DNA from: Algoriphagus sp. Y33 | GTDB lineage: Bacteria > Bacteroidota > Bacteroidia > Cytophagales > Cyclobacteriaceae | NCBI RefSeq assembly: GCF_014838715.1 | Contig: NZ_CP061947.1 | Coordinates: 1,612,001 to 1,676,000, forward strand | DNA length: 64,000 bases | Direction of reading: 5' to 3' | Shown: one piece after another, positions 26,309-33,941 of the stretch | Numbering within the stretch: position 1 is the stretch's first letter | Layout: every line of letters starts with the position of its first letter | Made by a program: the position numbers and the translations under genes | Notes under the pieces: model-generated | What the model saw: the letters and a program-made list of their open reading frames with translations, nothing else | What the model was told of the DNA's origin: nothing | The model's database searches: none

Positions 26309-28024
26309 ATGAAAAAGCTAGCGAAAACTATCCTTTTGACAGGAATTATCGGTTTGACATCCGGATGGGGCATGGCACAGACCCAGCAAAGAGGCGCAGT
26401 GACTGATCAGGAATTTGTGATCCGTAAAGACCGGGTACTCACTGTGCCTGTTCAGCCAAGAATGTATGAAAAATTACCAGTATTGCCGAAACCGACGGGT
26501 TTAAGTGAATATAATTACTTGGTGACAAGCTATCCTTTGAATCTTAAACCTTTGGATCTGAAAGCTGAACCTTCCCAGAAAGTTTATACACCTAAACGTT
26601 TGGATTTATATCCAGGCTACATACGTGCTGGCTACGGAAATTTTTCTTCTCCGCTGTTGGAGGCCAGATACATGGGGACGGATATCGCCGATTTCAATTA
26701 CTCATTCCAGCTCAATCACCAGAGTTTTGGAAAAGGTCCTGTGTTGCAAGAAGAGTCCAAGGAATCCCATACTGATTTAGGATTTGATGGCAGTTACTTT
26801 ACAGACTTTTTCGAAGTGTTCGGTGGGCTCAGTTGGAATCAGGATAGTTATCAGTTCTATGGGCAGGATCCCAATCAACTTACGGATGAAAATGGTCGGT
26901 TTGTAGGGTTTGACGGAAATGTGCTTCAAGCCGTTGAGGTGAAAGCAGGTATTCGGGAACTTGAAAAGGTAGGCCCTTTTTCCTACGAAGGCCAATTGAG
27001 TTTTAGGAACTTCACAGATAGCTATATGGTCAAGGAGAACCAGATCGGGGTAGCAGCAAGTGGAACCTTCAGGCCTACTGATGATTGGGCTGGGAAGGTA
27101 GGTTTGTCTTATTTTTCCACCAGTCCTGAAGATGTGAATTATTCGTTGAAGAGGACGTATTTTGCTATCCGTCCTACGATTTCATACAAGTACGAGGCGT
27201 TTAATTTCACAGCAGGAGTAAACCTTGTTTCTGAGAATGATTCACTGGAGAATAAATCAAGTGATTTTCATGTGTTTCCCGTGCTGAAAGCTAATTACCG
27301 GTTCGCTGAAGAGTTTGGCTTTTTCGCCGAATTATCCGGAGATGTACAGCGAAATACCTACTACAGTTTTGTGAATGAAAATCCTTTTTTGGGACCAAGT
27401 GAGCAATTGCTCAATACGGTTCAGAATTACAAAATCGAAGCAGGTATCGAAGGCCAGTTTCAAGGTGCATTCAGTTATAGAGGAGCAGTCAATGTGAGTC
27501 GCTATAATCAGATGCATTTCTTTGTGAATAATTACTCAAACAATCTGGTAACATCCGATTCAGCAAGGTTTAGCCTAGTATATGATGATAAGACCACGGT
27601 TTATAATATCAATGCAGAACTTGGGTACAAATTTTCTGATATTTATTCTCTCAATGGAAGACTGGATCTGTATCAGTACGATCTGGGCACGCAAGTTGAA
27701 CCTTGGAATAGACCCATCTGGGAATTGAGAGTCAATAATCAGGTAACTCCAATTGAGCGATTGATCGTGCAGGCAAATTTGAATTTGATGGGAGGGATAA
27801 AAGCCCGTGGGGCTGACTTGAGTGACACATCAGATTCGGGGCCTTACGATGTGGTTAAATTGAAGACAATCGCTGATTTGCAGTTGAAAGCGGATTATGG
27901 GATCACTGATCGGATCTCGATTTTTGCCGAAGGCAATAATATCCTGAACGGTAAAAATATGCGTTGGCTGAATTATCCCGTAAGAGGAATCCAGTTTGTC
28001 GGAGGAGCGTCCTTTAAATTCTAA
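26309..28024 (+). CDS. outer-membrane beta-barrel protein (TonB-dependent-receptor-like barrel without plug)
   Basis: The 571-residue protein has a signal peptide (ending WGMAQ) and a strand-rich mature part: DLYPGYIRAGYGNFSSPLLEARYMGTD, FEVFGGLSWNQDSYQF, FNFTAGVNLVSEND, FGFFAELSGDVQRNTYYSF, and a last strand GIQFVGGASFKF ending in phenylalanine, as expected for BAM substrates. ADYGITDRISIFAEGNNILNGKNMRWL resembles the end of TonB-dependent receptors. No plug domain or TonB box can be seen, so it may be a partner barrel and not a transporter. It is coupled to the TPR gene three bases upstream. Confidence 0.8.
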   Translation: MKKLAKTILLTGIIGLTSGWGMAQTQQRGAVTDQEFVIRKDRVLTVPVQPRMYEKLPVLPKPTGLSEYNYLVTSYPLNLKPLDLKAEPSQKVYTPKRLDLYPGYIRAGYGNFSSPLLEARYMGTDIADFNYSFQLNHQSFGKGPVLQEESKESHTDLGFDGSYFTDFFEVFGGLSWNQDSYQFYGQDPNQLTDENGRFVGFDGNVLQAVEVKAGIRELEKVGPFSYEGQLSFRNFTDSYMVKENQIGVAASGTFRPTDDWAGKVGLSYFSTSPEDVNYSLKRTYFAIRPTISYKYEAFNFTAGVNLVSENDSLENKSSDFHVFPVLKANYRFAEEFGFFAELSGDVQRNTYYSFVNENPFLGPSEQLLNTVQNYKIEAGIEGQFQGAFSYRGAVNVSRYNQMHFFVNNYSNNLVTSDSARFSLVYDDKTTVYNINAELGYKFSDIYSLNGRLDLYQYDLGTQVEPWNRPIWELRVNNQVTPIERLIVQANLNLMGGIKARGADLSDTSDSGPYDVVKLKTIADLQLKADYGITDRISIFAEGNNILNGKNMRWLNYPVRGIQFVGGASFKF

Positions 28025-28042
28025 GATGATTGAAGCTTTGGG

Positions 28043-28073
28043 TTGGGGTTTAGACTCAATTCATTTAGTTTCG
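28043..28073 (+). promoter_or_regulatory. candidate promoter of the SPOR-exbB-exbD-tonB run
   Basis: TTG at 28043-28045 and TAGTTTCG at 28066-28073 are separated by 20 bases and match the Bacteroidota -33/-7 elements with one mismatch in the -7 box. The SPOR gene begins 18 bases downstream. Confidence 0.4.
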
Positions 28074-28091
28074 TAACATTCCCTGAAAACA

Positions 28092-28877
28092 ATGACCGGT
28101 AAAATCACAGATAATAGGCACTGGACTGATCCTAAAGATTACGGGCTTCCCTATGTGGAAGTTGTCCCTTTGGCACAGGCAGAAGTTCCGAAGAAAGAGG
28201 TGGGAAAAGTAGGTCCTATAGACGTATCGGAAATTAAGAAGAGAACCATACAGGAAGCAAAATCTCCTATGGCTCAACCCGTAAAGAACCTTGGATCTGA
28301 ATATAAAATTGAGAAAAAGAAATCCAACAATTCTTGGATATGGATTGCTGCGGTTTTGGCACTGGCTGTAGTTGGAGTGATTGTTTGGCAAATGAATAAG
28401 TCTGTAGTTCCAACCTCTCTTTCGGCTGAGCTTGTTTCAGAATCTGCGGAAGATTTGGCTAGCGAGAATGATGATAATGGGGCTGTCAATTCTATCGTAA
28501 GCGAAGAAATGAAAGAGATTGATAATCAGTATGAAGAGTTGGATTCTATGAGTTCTGCTTTACCCGCTTCTGAATCGGCCCAAACCGGTACAACTATTGT
28601 ACCTAAGGAGTCTGGAACTTTGGTGAGGGTAACGGAAAAAGCTGAACGTCCTCAATTCTATATTATAGTAGGAAGTCTTCCCAATGAGGCTATGGCTTTG
28701 AAGGAAGTTTCCAAGTATACAAACAGGGCTGAGACCGTTTACTTGATTTTGCCATACGAAGATGTTACTAATTATCGTTTGGCTATAGGGACTTCAGAAG
28801 GCTGGACGGCTATCAATGAAGAGCTGGCTCGGGTCAAAGACCAGTACTCAGAGGATTTATGGATTTTGAAATATTAA
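28092..28877 (+). CDS. SPOR domain-containing single-span membrane protein
   Basis: The 261-residue protein has a cytoplasmic N-terminal tail (about 1-77), one transmembrane helix (WIWIAAVLALAVVGVIVWQM, residues ~78-97), a serine-rich acidic linker and a C-terminal domain (about 190-261) that reads QFYIIVGSLPNEAMALKEVSKYTNRAETVYLI and NYRLAIGTSEGWTAINEELARVKDQYSEDLWILKY, matching the SPOR fold. SPOR domains bind denuded peptidoglycan, often at division sites. The stop codon is one base before exbB, so it belongs to the ExbB-ExbD-TonB operon and may tie that complex to the cell wall. Confidence 0.82.
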   Translation: MTGKITDNRHWTDPKDYGLPYVEVVPLAQAEVPKKEVGKVGPIDVSEIKKRTIQEAKSPMAQPVKNLGSEYKIEKKKSNNSWIWIAAVLALAVVGVIVWQMNKSVVPTSLSAELVSESAEDLASENDDNGAVNSIVSEEMKEIDNQYEELDSMSSALPASESAQTGTTIVPKESGTLVRVTEKAERPQFYIIVGSLPNEAMALKEVSKYTNRAETVYLILPYEDVTNYRLAIGTSEGWTAINEELARVKDQYSEDLWILKY

Positions 28878-28878
28878 T

Positions 28879-29565
28879 ATGATTTTACTTCAAACGCTCT
28901 CTACAGATACTCTTTCTGCAGCAGACAGCCTGGCGATGGGTGCCACCAAGGACACTATTGGTCTTCTGGATCTTTTGATCAAAGGCGGCTACATGATGGT
29001 TCCGCTTTACCTATTGTTTATTCTGGCGATTTTTATCTTTGTAGAGCGTTTACTTACGCTCAATAAAGCCTCTAAAACCTCAGCACATCTGATGGATCAG
29101 GTAAAAGTACTGGTTCAGAGTGGTCAAACGGAAAAAGCAAAAATCCTCTGTGCAGGTGAGCATACTCCTGTTGCCAATATGATTGCTAAAGGAATTGAGC
29201 GCATAGGGTCTCCATTAAAAAATATAGAAGTAGCTATCGAAAATGTAGGCAAAATAGAGATTTATAAGTTGGAGAAAAACTTGAATCTTCTCGCTACAGT
29301 ATCCGGTGCAGCTCCAATGATTGGTTTCTTGGGAACTGTTGCCGGTATGATTCAAGCCTTTATTGCCATAGCTCAAGAAGAGGGTATGGTCTCACCGAAG
29401 CTACTATCAGAAGGTATTTATGAAGCGATGATCACTACTGCTGCAGGATTGGTAGTAGGTATTATTGCTTACTTGGGATATAATTTTCTGGTATCGAAGG
29501 TGTCCAAGCTTGTTCACAACATGGAATATTCTTCGATAGAATTTATTGACTTGCTACAAGATTGA
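28879..29565 (+). CDS. exbB: MotA/TolQ/ExbB proton channel family protein
   Basis: The 228-residue inner-membrane protein has three transmembrane helices: YMMVPLYLLFILAIFIFVERLL (residues ~38-59), and the two helices of the signature LNLLATVSGAAPMIGFLGTVAGMIQAFIAIA (~132-162) and IYEAMITTAAGLVVGIIAYLGYNFLV (~177-202). The conserved threonines and the GFLGTV motif of the proton path are present. With ExbD and TonB downstream it forms the proton-driven motor of the inner membrane. Gaps to both neighbours are one and four bases. Confidence 0.93.
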   Translation: MILLQTLSTDTLSAADSLAMGATKDTIGLLDLLIKGGYMMVPLYLLFILAIFIFVERLLTLNKASKTSAHLMDQVKVLVQSGQTEKAKILCAGEHTPVANMIAKGIERIGSPLKNIEVAIENVGKIEIYKLEKNLNLLATVSGAAPMIGFLGTVAGMIQAFIAIAQEEGMVSPKLLSEGIYEAMITTAAGLVVGIIAYLGYNFLVSKVSKLVHNMEYSSIEFIDLLQD

Positions 29566-29569
29566 TACT

Positions 29570-29959
29570 ATGGGACTTCAGGCTAAAAATAAAGTTGATC
29601 CGGCATTCAGCATGTCATCCATGACAGATATTATATTTCTGTTATTAATCTTTTTTATGCTTACTTCTTCCTTCATTACCCCTTCGGGATTGCCTGTGAA
29701 TTTACCTTCGAGCGAAACTTCAGATATCGTGATGCAGGAAGTTACCGTTACAGTGACTAAGGATCTTAAGTATTCTGTAAATGATAGGATCGTCCCAAGG
29801 GAACAAATCAAAGGAGAATTGACTTCTTTACTTAAGGACAAGAAAAGTCAGGTCGTGCTGCATATTGACAAGGATGTCCCAGTGGAGTATTTGGTGGAGA
29901 TCGGAGGCATTGCAGCAGGATTGGAAGCAAATGTTTCTATCGCAACAAAACCATTCTAG
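29570..29959 (+). CDS. exbD: ExbD/TolR family biopolymer transport protein
   Basis: The protein is about 129 residues from the ATG at 29570; an upstream in-frame start would overlap exbB and is less likely. It has one transmembrane helix with the key aspartate in SSMTDIIFLLLIFFMLTSSF (residues ~17-36), and a periplasmic domain with VNLPSSE, VTVTKDLKYSVND and VVLHIDKDVPVEYLVEIGGIA, as in the family. The aspartate is the proton carrier of the ExbB-ExbD motor. It is followed six bases later by the TonB-like gene. Confidence 0.94.
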   Translation: MGLQAKNKVDPAFSMSSMTDIIFLLLIFFMLTSSFITPSGLPVNLPSSETSDIVMQEVTVTVTKDLKYSVNDRIVPREQIKGELTSLLKDKKSQVVLHIDKDVPVEYLVEIGGIAAGLEANVSIATKPF

Positions 29960-29965
29960 AAAGAA

Positions 29966-30922
29966 ATGGAATACTGGAACGCAGATAAAATAGAGAACGA
30001 AAGCAAGAAAAAATCGTGGATAATCACCATTATCTTCAACGTGTTGCTTTTGATTGCGCTCTATTTTATTGTGGTATGGAAGCAGCCCGTTCCGCCTTTG
30101 CCTACCTTCGGTCTGGAACTTAATCTTGGTTTTACACCGACTGGTTCCGGTGAACGGAATAGCCCTAACGCTCCCTCAGAAGTGCCTACACCGGTAGTAG
30201 AAGCAGCCGCTCCCGGAGAAATAGCCCCGGAAGTGAGTAAGCCAGCCACTCCGGCACCAAGCCCGAAAACAGAGACAGCTAAGCCTGCCGCACAACCCAA
30301 ACCATCAGTAAACAAAGCTGTAACTACCAAACCATCGCCTATCAGAGGCGAGGAAAAGGCTACTGAGCAAACCAAAAAGCCTGAACCTGTAAAGCAAGAA
30401 GCTGCAAAGCCTGTGGAAACCCCGGCGAAAGCAGAAGAGAAAGAAACGGTGCAAAAAGCTCCTGAAAAACCAAAAATTGATCAGAGAGCCATCTTTGGTG
30501 CAGGAGGGACTTCGGGAAAAGGAACTACACCTGCCTCCGGCGGAGCTCAGGGAACGTCAAAAGAAAAAGGTGATGAAGGCGATCCGAAAGGAACCGTAGA
30601 TGGAAGAGCCATTATGGGAGTAGGTTCCGGAAAAGGTGCCAATTCAGGTGATGGGTATAGCTTAGATCTTGCTGGATGGGACTTTGCTCAGCGTCCGAAT
30701 ATCAATGACAGAGTTTCCACCCGAAACGGTAGAATTGTTTTTAAGATCACCATTGACGATATGGGAAGAGTGGTACAGGCAGTTCCTTTGGAATATAATG
30801 TCTCAAATGATGTGCTGGCTTATTATCGTCAGGTAGTAAACCAGATATCATTTAAAAAACAAGGTGGTGCGGCTGCTGAGTTTTCTACCGGTAAAATCAC
30901 ATTTGTCGTTAAGGTAGATTAG
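29966..30922 (+). CDS. tonB: TonB-like energy transducer
   Basis: The 318-residue protein has an N-terminal anchor helix (SWIITIIFNVLLLIALYFIVVW), a long proline/alanine/lysine-rich stalk (about 60-165), two DQRAIFGAGG/DGRAIMGVGS motifs in a glycine-rich linker (~171-225), and a C-terminal domain (RNGRIVFKITIDDMGRVVQAVPLEYNVS, VVNQISFKK) that resembles the TonB C-terminal fold. It should span the periplasm and pass energy from ExbB-ExbD to an outer-membrane barrel. The stop is three bases before folC. The repeated R-A-I-(F/M)-G motif in the linker is also found in related Bacteroidota proteins. Confidence 0.85.
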   Translation: MEYWNADKIENESKKKSWIITIIFNVLLLIALYFIVVWKQPVPPLPTFGLELNLGFTPTGSGERNSPNAPSEVPTPVVEAAAPGEIAPEVSKPATPAPSPKTETAKPAAQPKPSVNKAVTTKPSPIRGEEKATEQTKKPEPVKQEAAKPVETPAKAEEKETVQKAPEKPKIDQRAIFGAGGTSGKGTTPASGGAQGTSKEKGDEGDPKGTVDGRAIMGVGSGKGANSGDGYSLDLAGWDFAQRPNINDRVSTRNGRIVFKITIDDMGRVVQAVPLEYNVSNDVLAYYRQVVNQISFKKQGGAAAEFSTGKITFVVKVD

Positions 30923-30925
30923 GAA

Positions 30926-32323
30926 ATGGATTACCAGGAGACGCTGGATTATTTGTTTAATTCCCTTCCCATGTTCCAGCGGGTGGGGGCCTCGGCTTTC
31001 AGAAAGGATCTACGAAGCACTATTTTGCTCTGTGACCACCTAGGCAATCCCGAGCACAAATTCAAGTCAATCCATGTGGCAGGCACAAATGGGAAAGGAA
31101 GTTCCTCCCACAGTCTGGCAGCTATTTTTCAGAGTGCAGGCTATAAAACCGGGCTTTATACCTCTCCCCATCTCAAGTCTTTTACTGAAAGAATAAGAAT
31201 TAATGGACTGGAAATAAGTCCTGACTTAGTCGTTCAGTTCGTGGAAGAAAACAAAAGCTTTCTGGATGAACTGAAGCCTAGTTTTTTTGAGATGACAGTG
31301 GGCATGGCTTTCTGGCATTTTGCACAGAAGGAAGTAGACATTGCTATCGTAGAAGTAGGTATGGGTGGGAATTTCGATAGCACCAATGTGATCACTCCTG
31401 AGCTTTCTTTGATCACTAATATTGGCTTTGATCATGTACAGTTTCTTGGGGTTACTTTGCCGTTGATTGCGGGAGAAAAAGCAGGAATTATCAAGGGAAA
31501 TATTCCTGTGGTGATCAGCGAAACTCATGAGGAAACCAGTGCCGTTTTTATTGAGAAGGCCAAAAAGATGAATGCCCCAATCACTTTTGCAGATGAAAAT
31601 TGGAAAGCCTATAAAGAAGCTGAGGAAGATGGAAAGACGAATTATACTATTCAAGCTAGTGGTGAATTAAAATGGTCTGTGAAGACACAGACCACGACAG
31701 CAAGTGATAAAACGCTAGATTCTAAAGTTGGTTTTAACCGGTTTGTGAAGTCACAAACCGGGGCACTACAAGGTTTTTTTTTCCAACTGACTTTCGGGCT
31801 GAACGGAAATTATCAGAAATATAACCTTCCTGGTATTTTGGAATCAATCGTTCAAATGCGGAAAATGGGATGGAATTTGCCGGACGAAGCTGTATTGGAA
31901 GGATTGAAAAATGTCACCGAACTTACCGGTTTGAAAGGTAGATGGCAGATGCTCTCTTCTCATCCCACGGTCATCTGCGATACCGGGCATAATGAAGCAG
32001 GCTTTAGTGAGATACTTTCCCAATTGGATACCTATACGTTTTCTAAGCTTTGGTTTGTATTGGGAATGGTTCAGGATAAGGATATTTCCAAGGTGCTTTC
32101 CATGCTTCCAAGCTCTGCGACTTATGTTTTTTGTGAAGCTAAACTCCCAAGAGCTTTACCTGCCGTTCAATTGGCAGAAAAAGCACATTTTTTCAATTTG
32201 AAAAGTGAAGTAATTCCGGATGTAAACGAAGCCTTAGCATTTGCTAGAAAAAATGCAGACAAAGATGACTTGATTTTTGTGGGAGGGAGTACTTTTGTAG
32301 TTGCAGAAATCGAAGAGCTTTAG
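30926..32323 (+). CDS. folC: folylpolyglutamate synthase / dihydrofolate synthase with an insert
   Basis: The 465-residue Mur-ligase-family enzyme adds glutamate to folates. The ATP loop VAGTNGKGSSSH lies at residues 51-62, followed by TSPHLKSFTERIRING, EVGMGGNFDSTN, and the C-terminal domain with GRWQMLSSHPTVICDTGHNEAGF and LGMVQDKD. All are typical. Residues ~253-285 (TQTTTASDKTLDSKVGFNRF through ALQGFF) look like an insert before the conserved LNGNYQKYN. It is encoded by DNA with an 11-bp palindromic stem and a T9 tract. The gene sits between tonB and trmB with gaps of three and zero bases. Confidence 0.93.
   Translation: MDYQETLDYLFNSLPMFQRVGASAFRKDLRSTILLCDHLGNPEHKFKSIHVAGTNGKGSSSHSLAAIFQSAGYKTGLYTSPHLKSFTERIRINGLEISPDLVVQFVEENKSFLDELKPSFFEMTVGMAFWHFAQKEVDIAIVEVGMGGNFDSTNVITPELSLITNIGFDHVQFLGVTLPLIAGEKAGIIKGNIPVVISETHEETSAVFIEKAKKMNAPITFADENWKAYKEAEEDGKTNYTIQASGELKWSVKTQTTTASDKTLDSKVGFNRFVKSQTGALQGFFFQLTFGLNGNYQKYNLPGILESIVQMRKMGWNLPDEAVLEGLKNVTELTGLKGRWQMLSSHPTVICDTGHNEAGFSEILSQLDTYTFSKLWFVLGMVQDKDISKVLSMLPSSATYVFCEAKLPRALPAVQLAEKAHFFNLKSEVIPDVNEALAFARKNADKDDLIFVGGSTFVVAEIEEL
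31731..31782. repeat. palindromic element inside folC
   Basis: CCGGTTTGTGA (31738-31748) and TCACAAACCGG (31751-31761) form a perfect 11-bp stem around a two-base centre. A run of nine T follows at 31774-31782. The whole is in frame within folC and lies inside a segment that looks inserted relative to the family. It resembles in concept the palindromic elements known to insert in frame in Rickettsia genes. Confidence 0.7.
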
Positions 32324-32983
32324 ATGAGTAGAAAGAAACTGGTTCGCTTCCAAGACAACGAGGCGAACCCAAATGTTATTCAGGCCGGAAAGGCAATTTT
32401 TGAAACAATCAAGGGAAACTGGAAGGAACTACAGTTTCAGAATCCAAATCCCATTGTCGTGGAGTTAGCTTGCGGGAGAGGAGAGTTCACTGTTGGTTTA
32501 GCGCGTAATTTTCCCAATCAGAACTTTATAGGTGTAGATATCAAAGGAAGTAGGATCTGGAAGGGAAGTTCAACAGCCACTGCTGAAGGTATTCACAATG
32601 TGGCATTCCTTAGGACACAGATTGAACTTCTGGACAAGTACTTTGCGGCGGATGAAATTTCGGCACTATGGATTACATTTCCTGATCCCTTCCCGAGGGA
32701 CGGGGATGAAAAGCGAAGACTAACCTCACCGCGCTTTTTGGATATGTATAAGTCCATGTTGGAGAAAGATGGCTTTTTACACTTTAAGACAGACAACACT
32801 GAGCTGTTCAATTATTCTCTTGAACTTTTCCAAAGTAGGGAAGATATCGAAGTAATCGGCTTCACCCATGATTTCTATCAAAGCGAATGGAAAGATGACC
32901 ACTTTGGGATACAAACCCGCTACGAAAAGATGTTTTCTGACAAGGGTGAAAAAATCAAGTACCTTAAATGCAGGTTTATTTGA
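32324..32983 (+). CDS. trmB: tRNA (guanine-N7-)-methyltransferase
   Basis: The 219-residue protein makes m7G46 in tRNA using SAM. It has the TrmB SAM motif VVELACGRGEFTVGLA (residues ~45-60), IGVDIKGSRIWKG with the class signature, the substrate motif ITFPDPFPRDGDEKRRLTSPRFLDMY (about 117-142), and the C-terminal FKTDNTELFNYSLE and QTRYEKMF, all typical of the family. Its ATG follows directly after the folC stop codon, so the two genes are translated from one message. Confidence 0.95.
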   Translation: MSRKKLVRFQDNEANPNVIQAGKAIFETIKGNWKELQFQNPNPIVVELACGRGEFTVGLARNFPNQNFIGVDIKGSRIWKGSSTATAEGIHNVAFLRTQIELLDKYFAADEISALWITFPDPFPRDGDEKRRLTSPRFLDMYKSMLEKDGFLHFKTDNTELFNYSLELFQSREDIEVIGFTHDFYQSEWKDDHFGIQTRYEKMFSDKGEKIKYLKCRFI

Positions 32984-33000
32984 GGTTATTTGATTTATTT

Positions 33001-33118
33001 CCCGCAGATGATCGCAGATCGGCGGAGATTTGGGCTAATGACTCGGTTGAATCTAAGTTAATGGCAATTAAAAAAATCTGCGATTATCAGCGATCCTTTT
33101 CAGCGTAGATCAGCGGGA
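33001..33118. repeat. inverted GCAGAT-type repeat
   Basis: The gap between trmB and the sirtuin gene contains CCCGCAGATGATCGCAGATC at 33001-33020 and an inverted relative at 33072-33118 (ATCTGCGATTATCAGCGATC and later GATCAGCGGGAA). The opposing arms share CCCGC-GAT and GATCGC. Similar Bacteroidota repeats are widely seen; the function is unknown. Confidence 0.55.
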
Positions 33119-33193
33119 AGCATACTAAAAGCAATCTGCCATTGAACCTTAGAACCTACATTCATTTGGATACACGAAATATCATATTGAATT

Positions 33194-33892
33194 ATGAGCA
33201 AAAAGAAGCACTTGGTAGTTCTCAGCGGTGCAGGCATCTCTGCAGAGAGTGGAATCAAAACTTTTAGGGATTCCGGAGGGCTTTGGGAAGGTCATGACGT
33301 AATGGAAGTGGCTTCCCCGGAGGGATGGAATCGAAATCGACGACTTGTCCAGAATTTTTATAATCAACGGAGAAAGCAATTGCTCGAATGCGAACCTAAT
33401 CAGGCACATCTGATTTTAGCTGAGTTGGAGAAGGAATATGAGGTATCCATCATCACGCAAAACGTGGACGATCTGCATGAGCGTGCAGGTTCCACACGGG
33501 TTATTCATCTCCACGGAGAACTTAAAAAAGCTCAGAGCACCGTGGATCCCCGGTTGGTTTATGAGTTGGACCATTGGGAAATCAAAGAGGGGGATAGATG
33601 CGAGAGAGGAAGTCAGCTGCGCCCTTATATCGTATGGTTTGGTGAGCAAGTTCCAATGATGGAAAAAGCGAGTGAAATCGTTGCTTCAGCTGATATTTTC
33701 GTAGTGGTCGGGACTTCCCTTCAGGTCTATCCTGCTGCTAGTTTAATTGAAGATGTTGTTACTGAAACCACCATTTATGTAATTGATCCAAAAAATCCAA
33801 CAATAAATTTCAGACGAAATGTGGTCAGTATACGGGAAAACGCCACTATTGGAATGAAGACTTTGGAGAAAGTGTTAAAGTCTGGAATTTAA
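33194..33892 (+). CDS. Sir2 family NAD-dependent deacylase, without zinc-site cysteines
   Basis: The 232-residue protein is a sirtuin. It has the NAD motif VVLSGAGISAESGIKTFRDSGGLWEG (residues 8-33), TQNVDDLHERAGS with HLHGEL (catalytic His107), VVVGTSLQVYPAASL and a C-terminal IDPKNP. Tyr56 and Arg59 in FYNQRR match the Y-x-x-R motif of class III (SIRT5-like) sirtuins, which remove succinyl and related acyl groups. Only one cysteine (Cys136) lies in the zinc-binding region, so the usual four-cysteine zinc site is missing. It probably deacylates lysines in cytoplasmic proteins. A DUF5996 gene follows. Confidence 0.88.
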   Translation: MSKKKHLVVLSGAGISAESGIKTFRDSGGLWEGHDVMEVASPEGWNRNRRLVQNFYNQRRKQLLECEPNQAHLILAELEKEYEVSIITQNVDDLHERAGSTRVIHLHGELKKAQSTVDPRLVYELDHWEIKEGDRCERGSQLRPYIVWFGEQVPMMEKASEIVASADIFVVVGTSLQVYPAASLIEDVVTETTIYVIDPKNPTINFRRNVVSIRENATIGMKTLEKVLKSGI

Positions 33893-33941
33893 TTTTTGTT
33901 CAGCAGGGAAAAGCCATAAATTGAAGGATAAATTTTCATTT

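Noticed and set aside
31738..31782. Palindrome plus T9 tract in folC read as an intrinsic terminator
   Set aside because: It lies in the middle of an intact reading frame, and the two-base centre and 12-base gap before the T-run fit a terminator poorly; an inserted element is the better reading.
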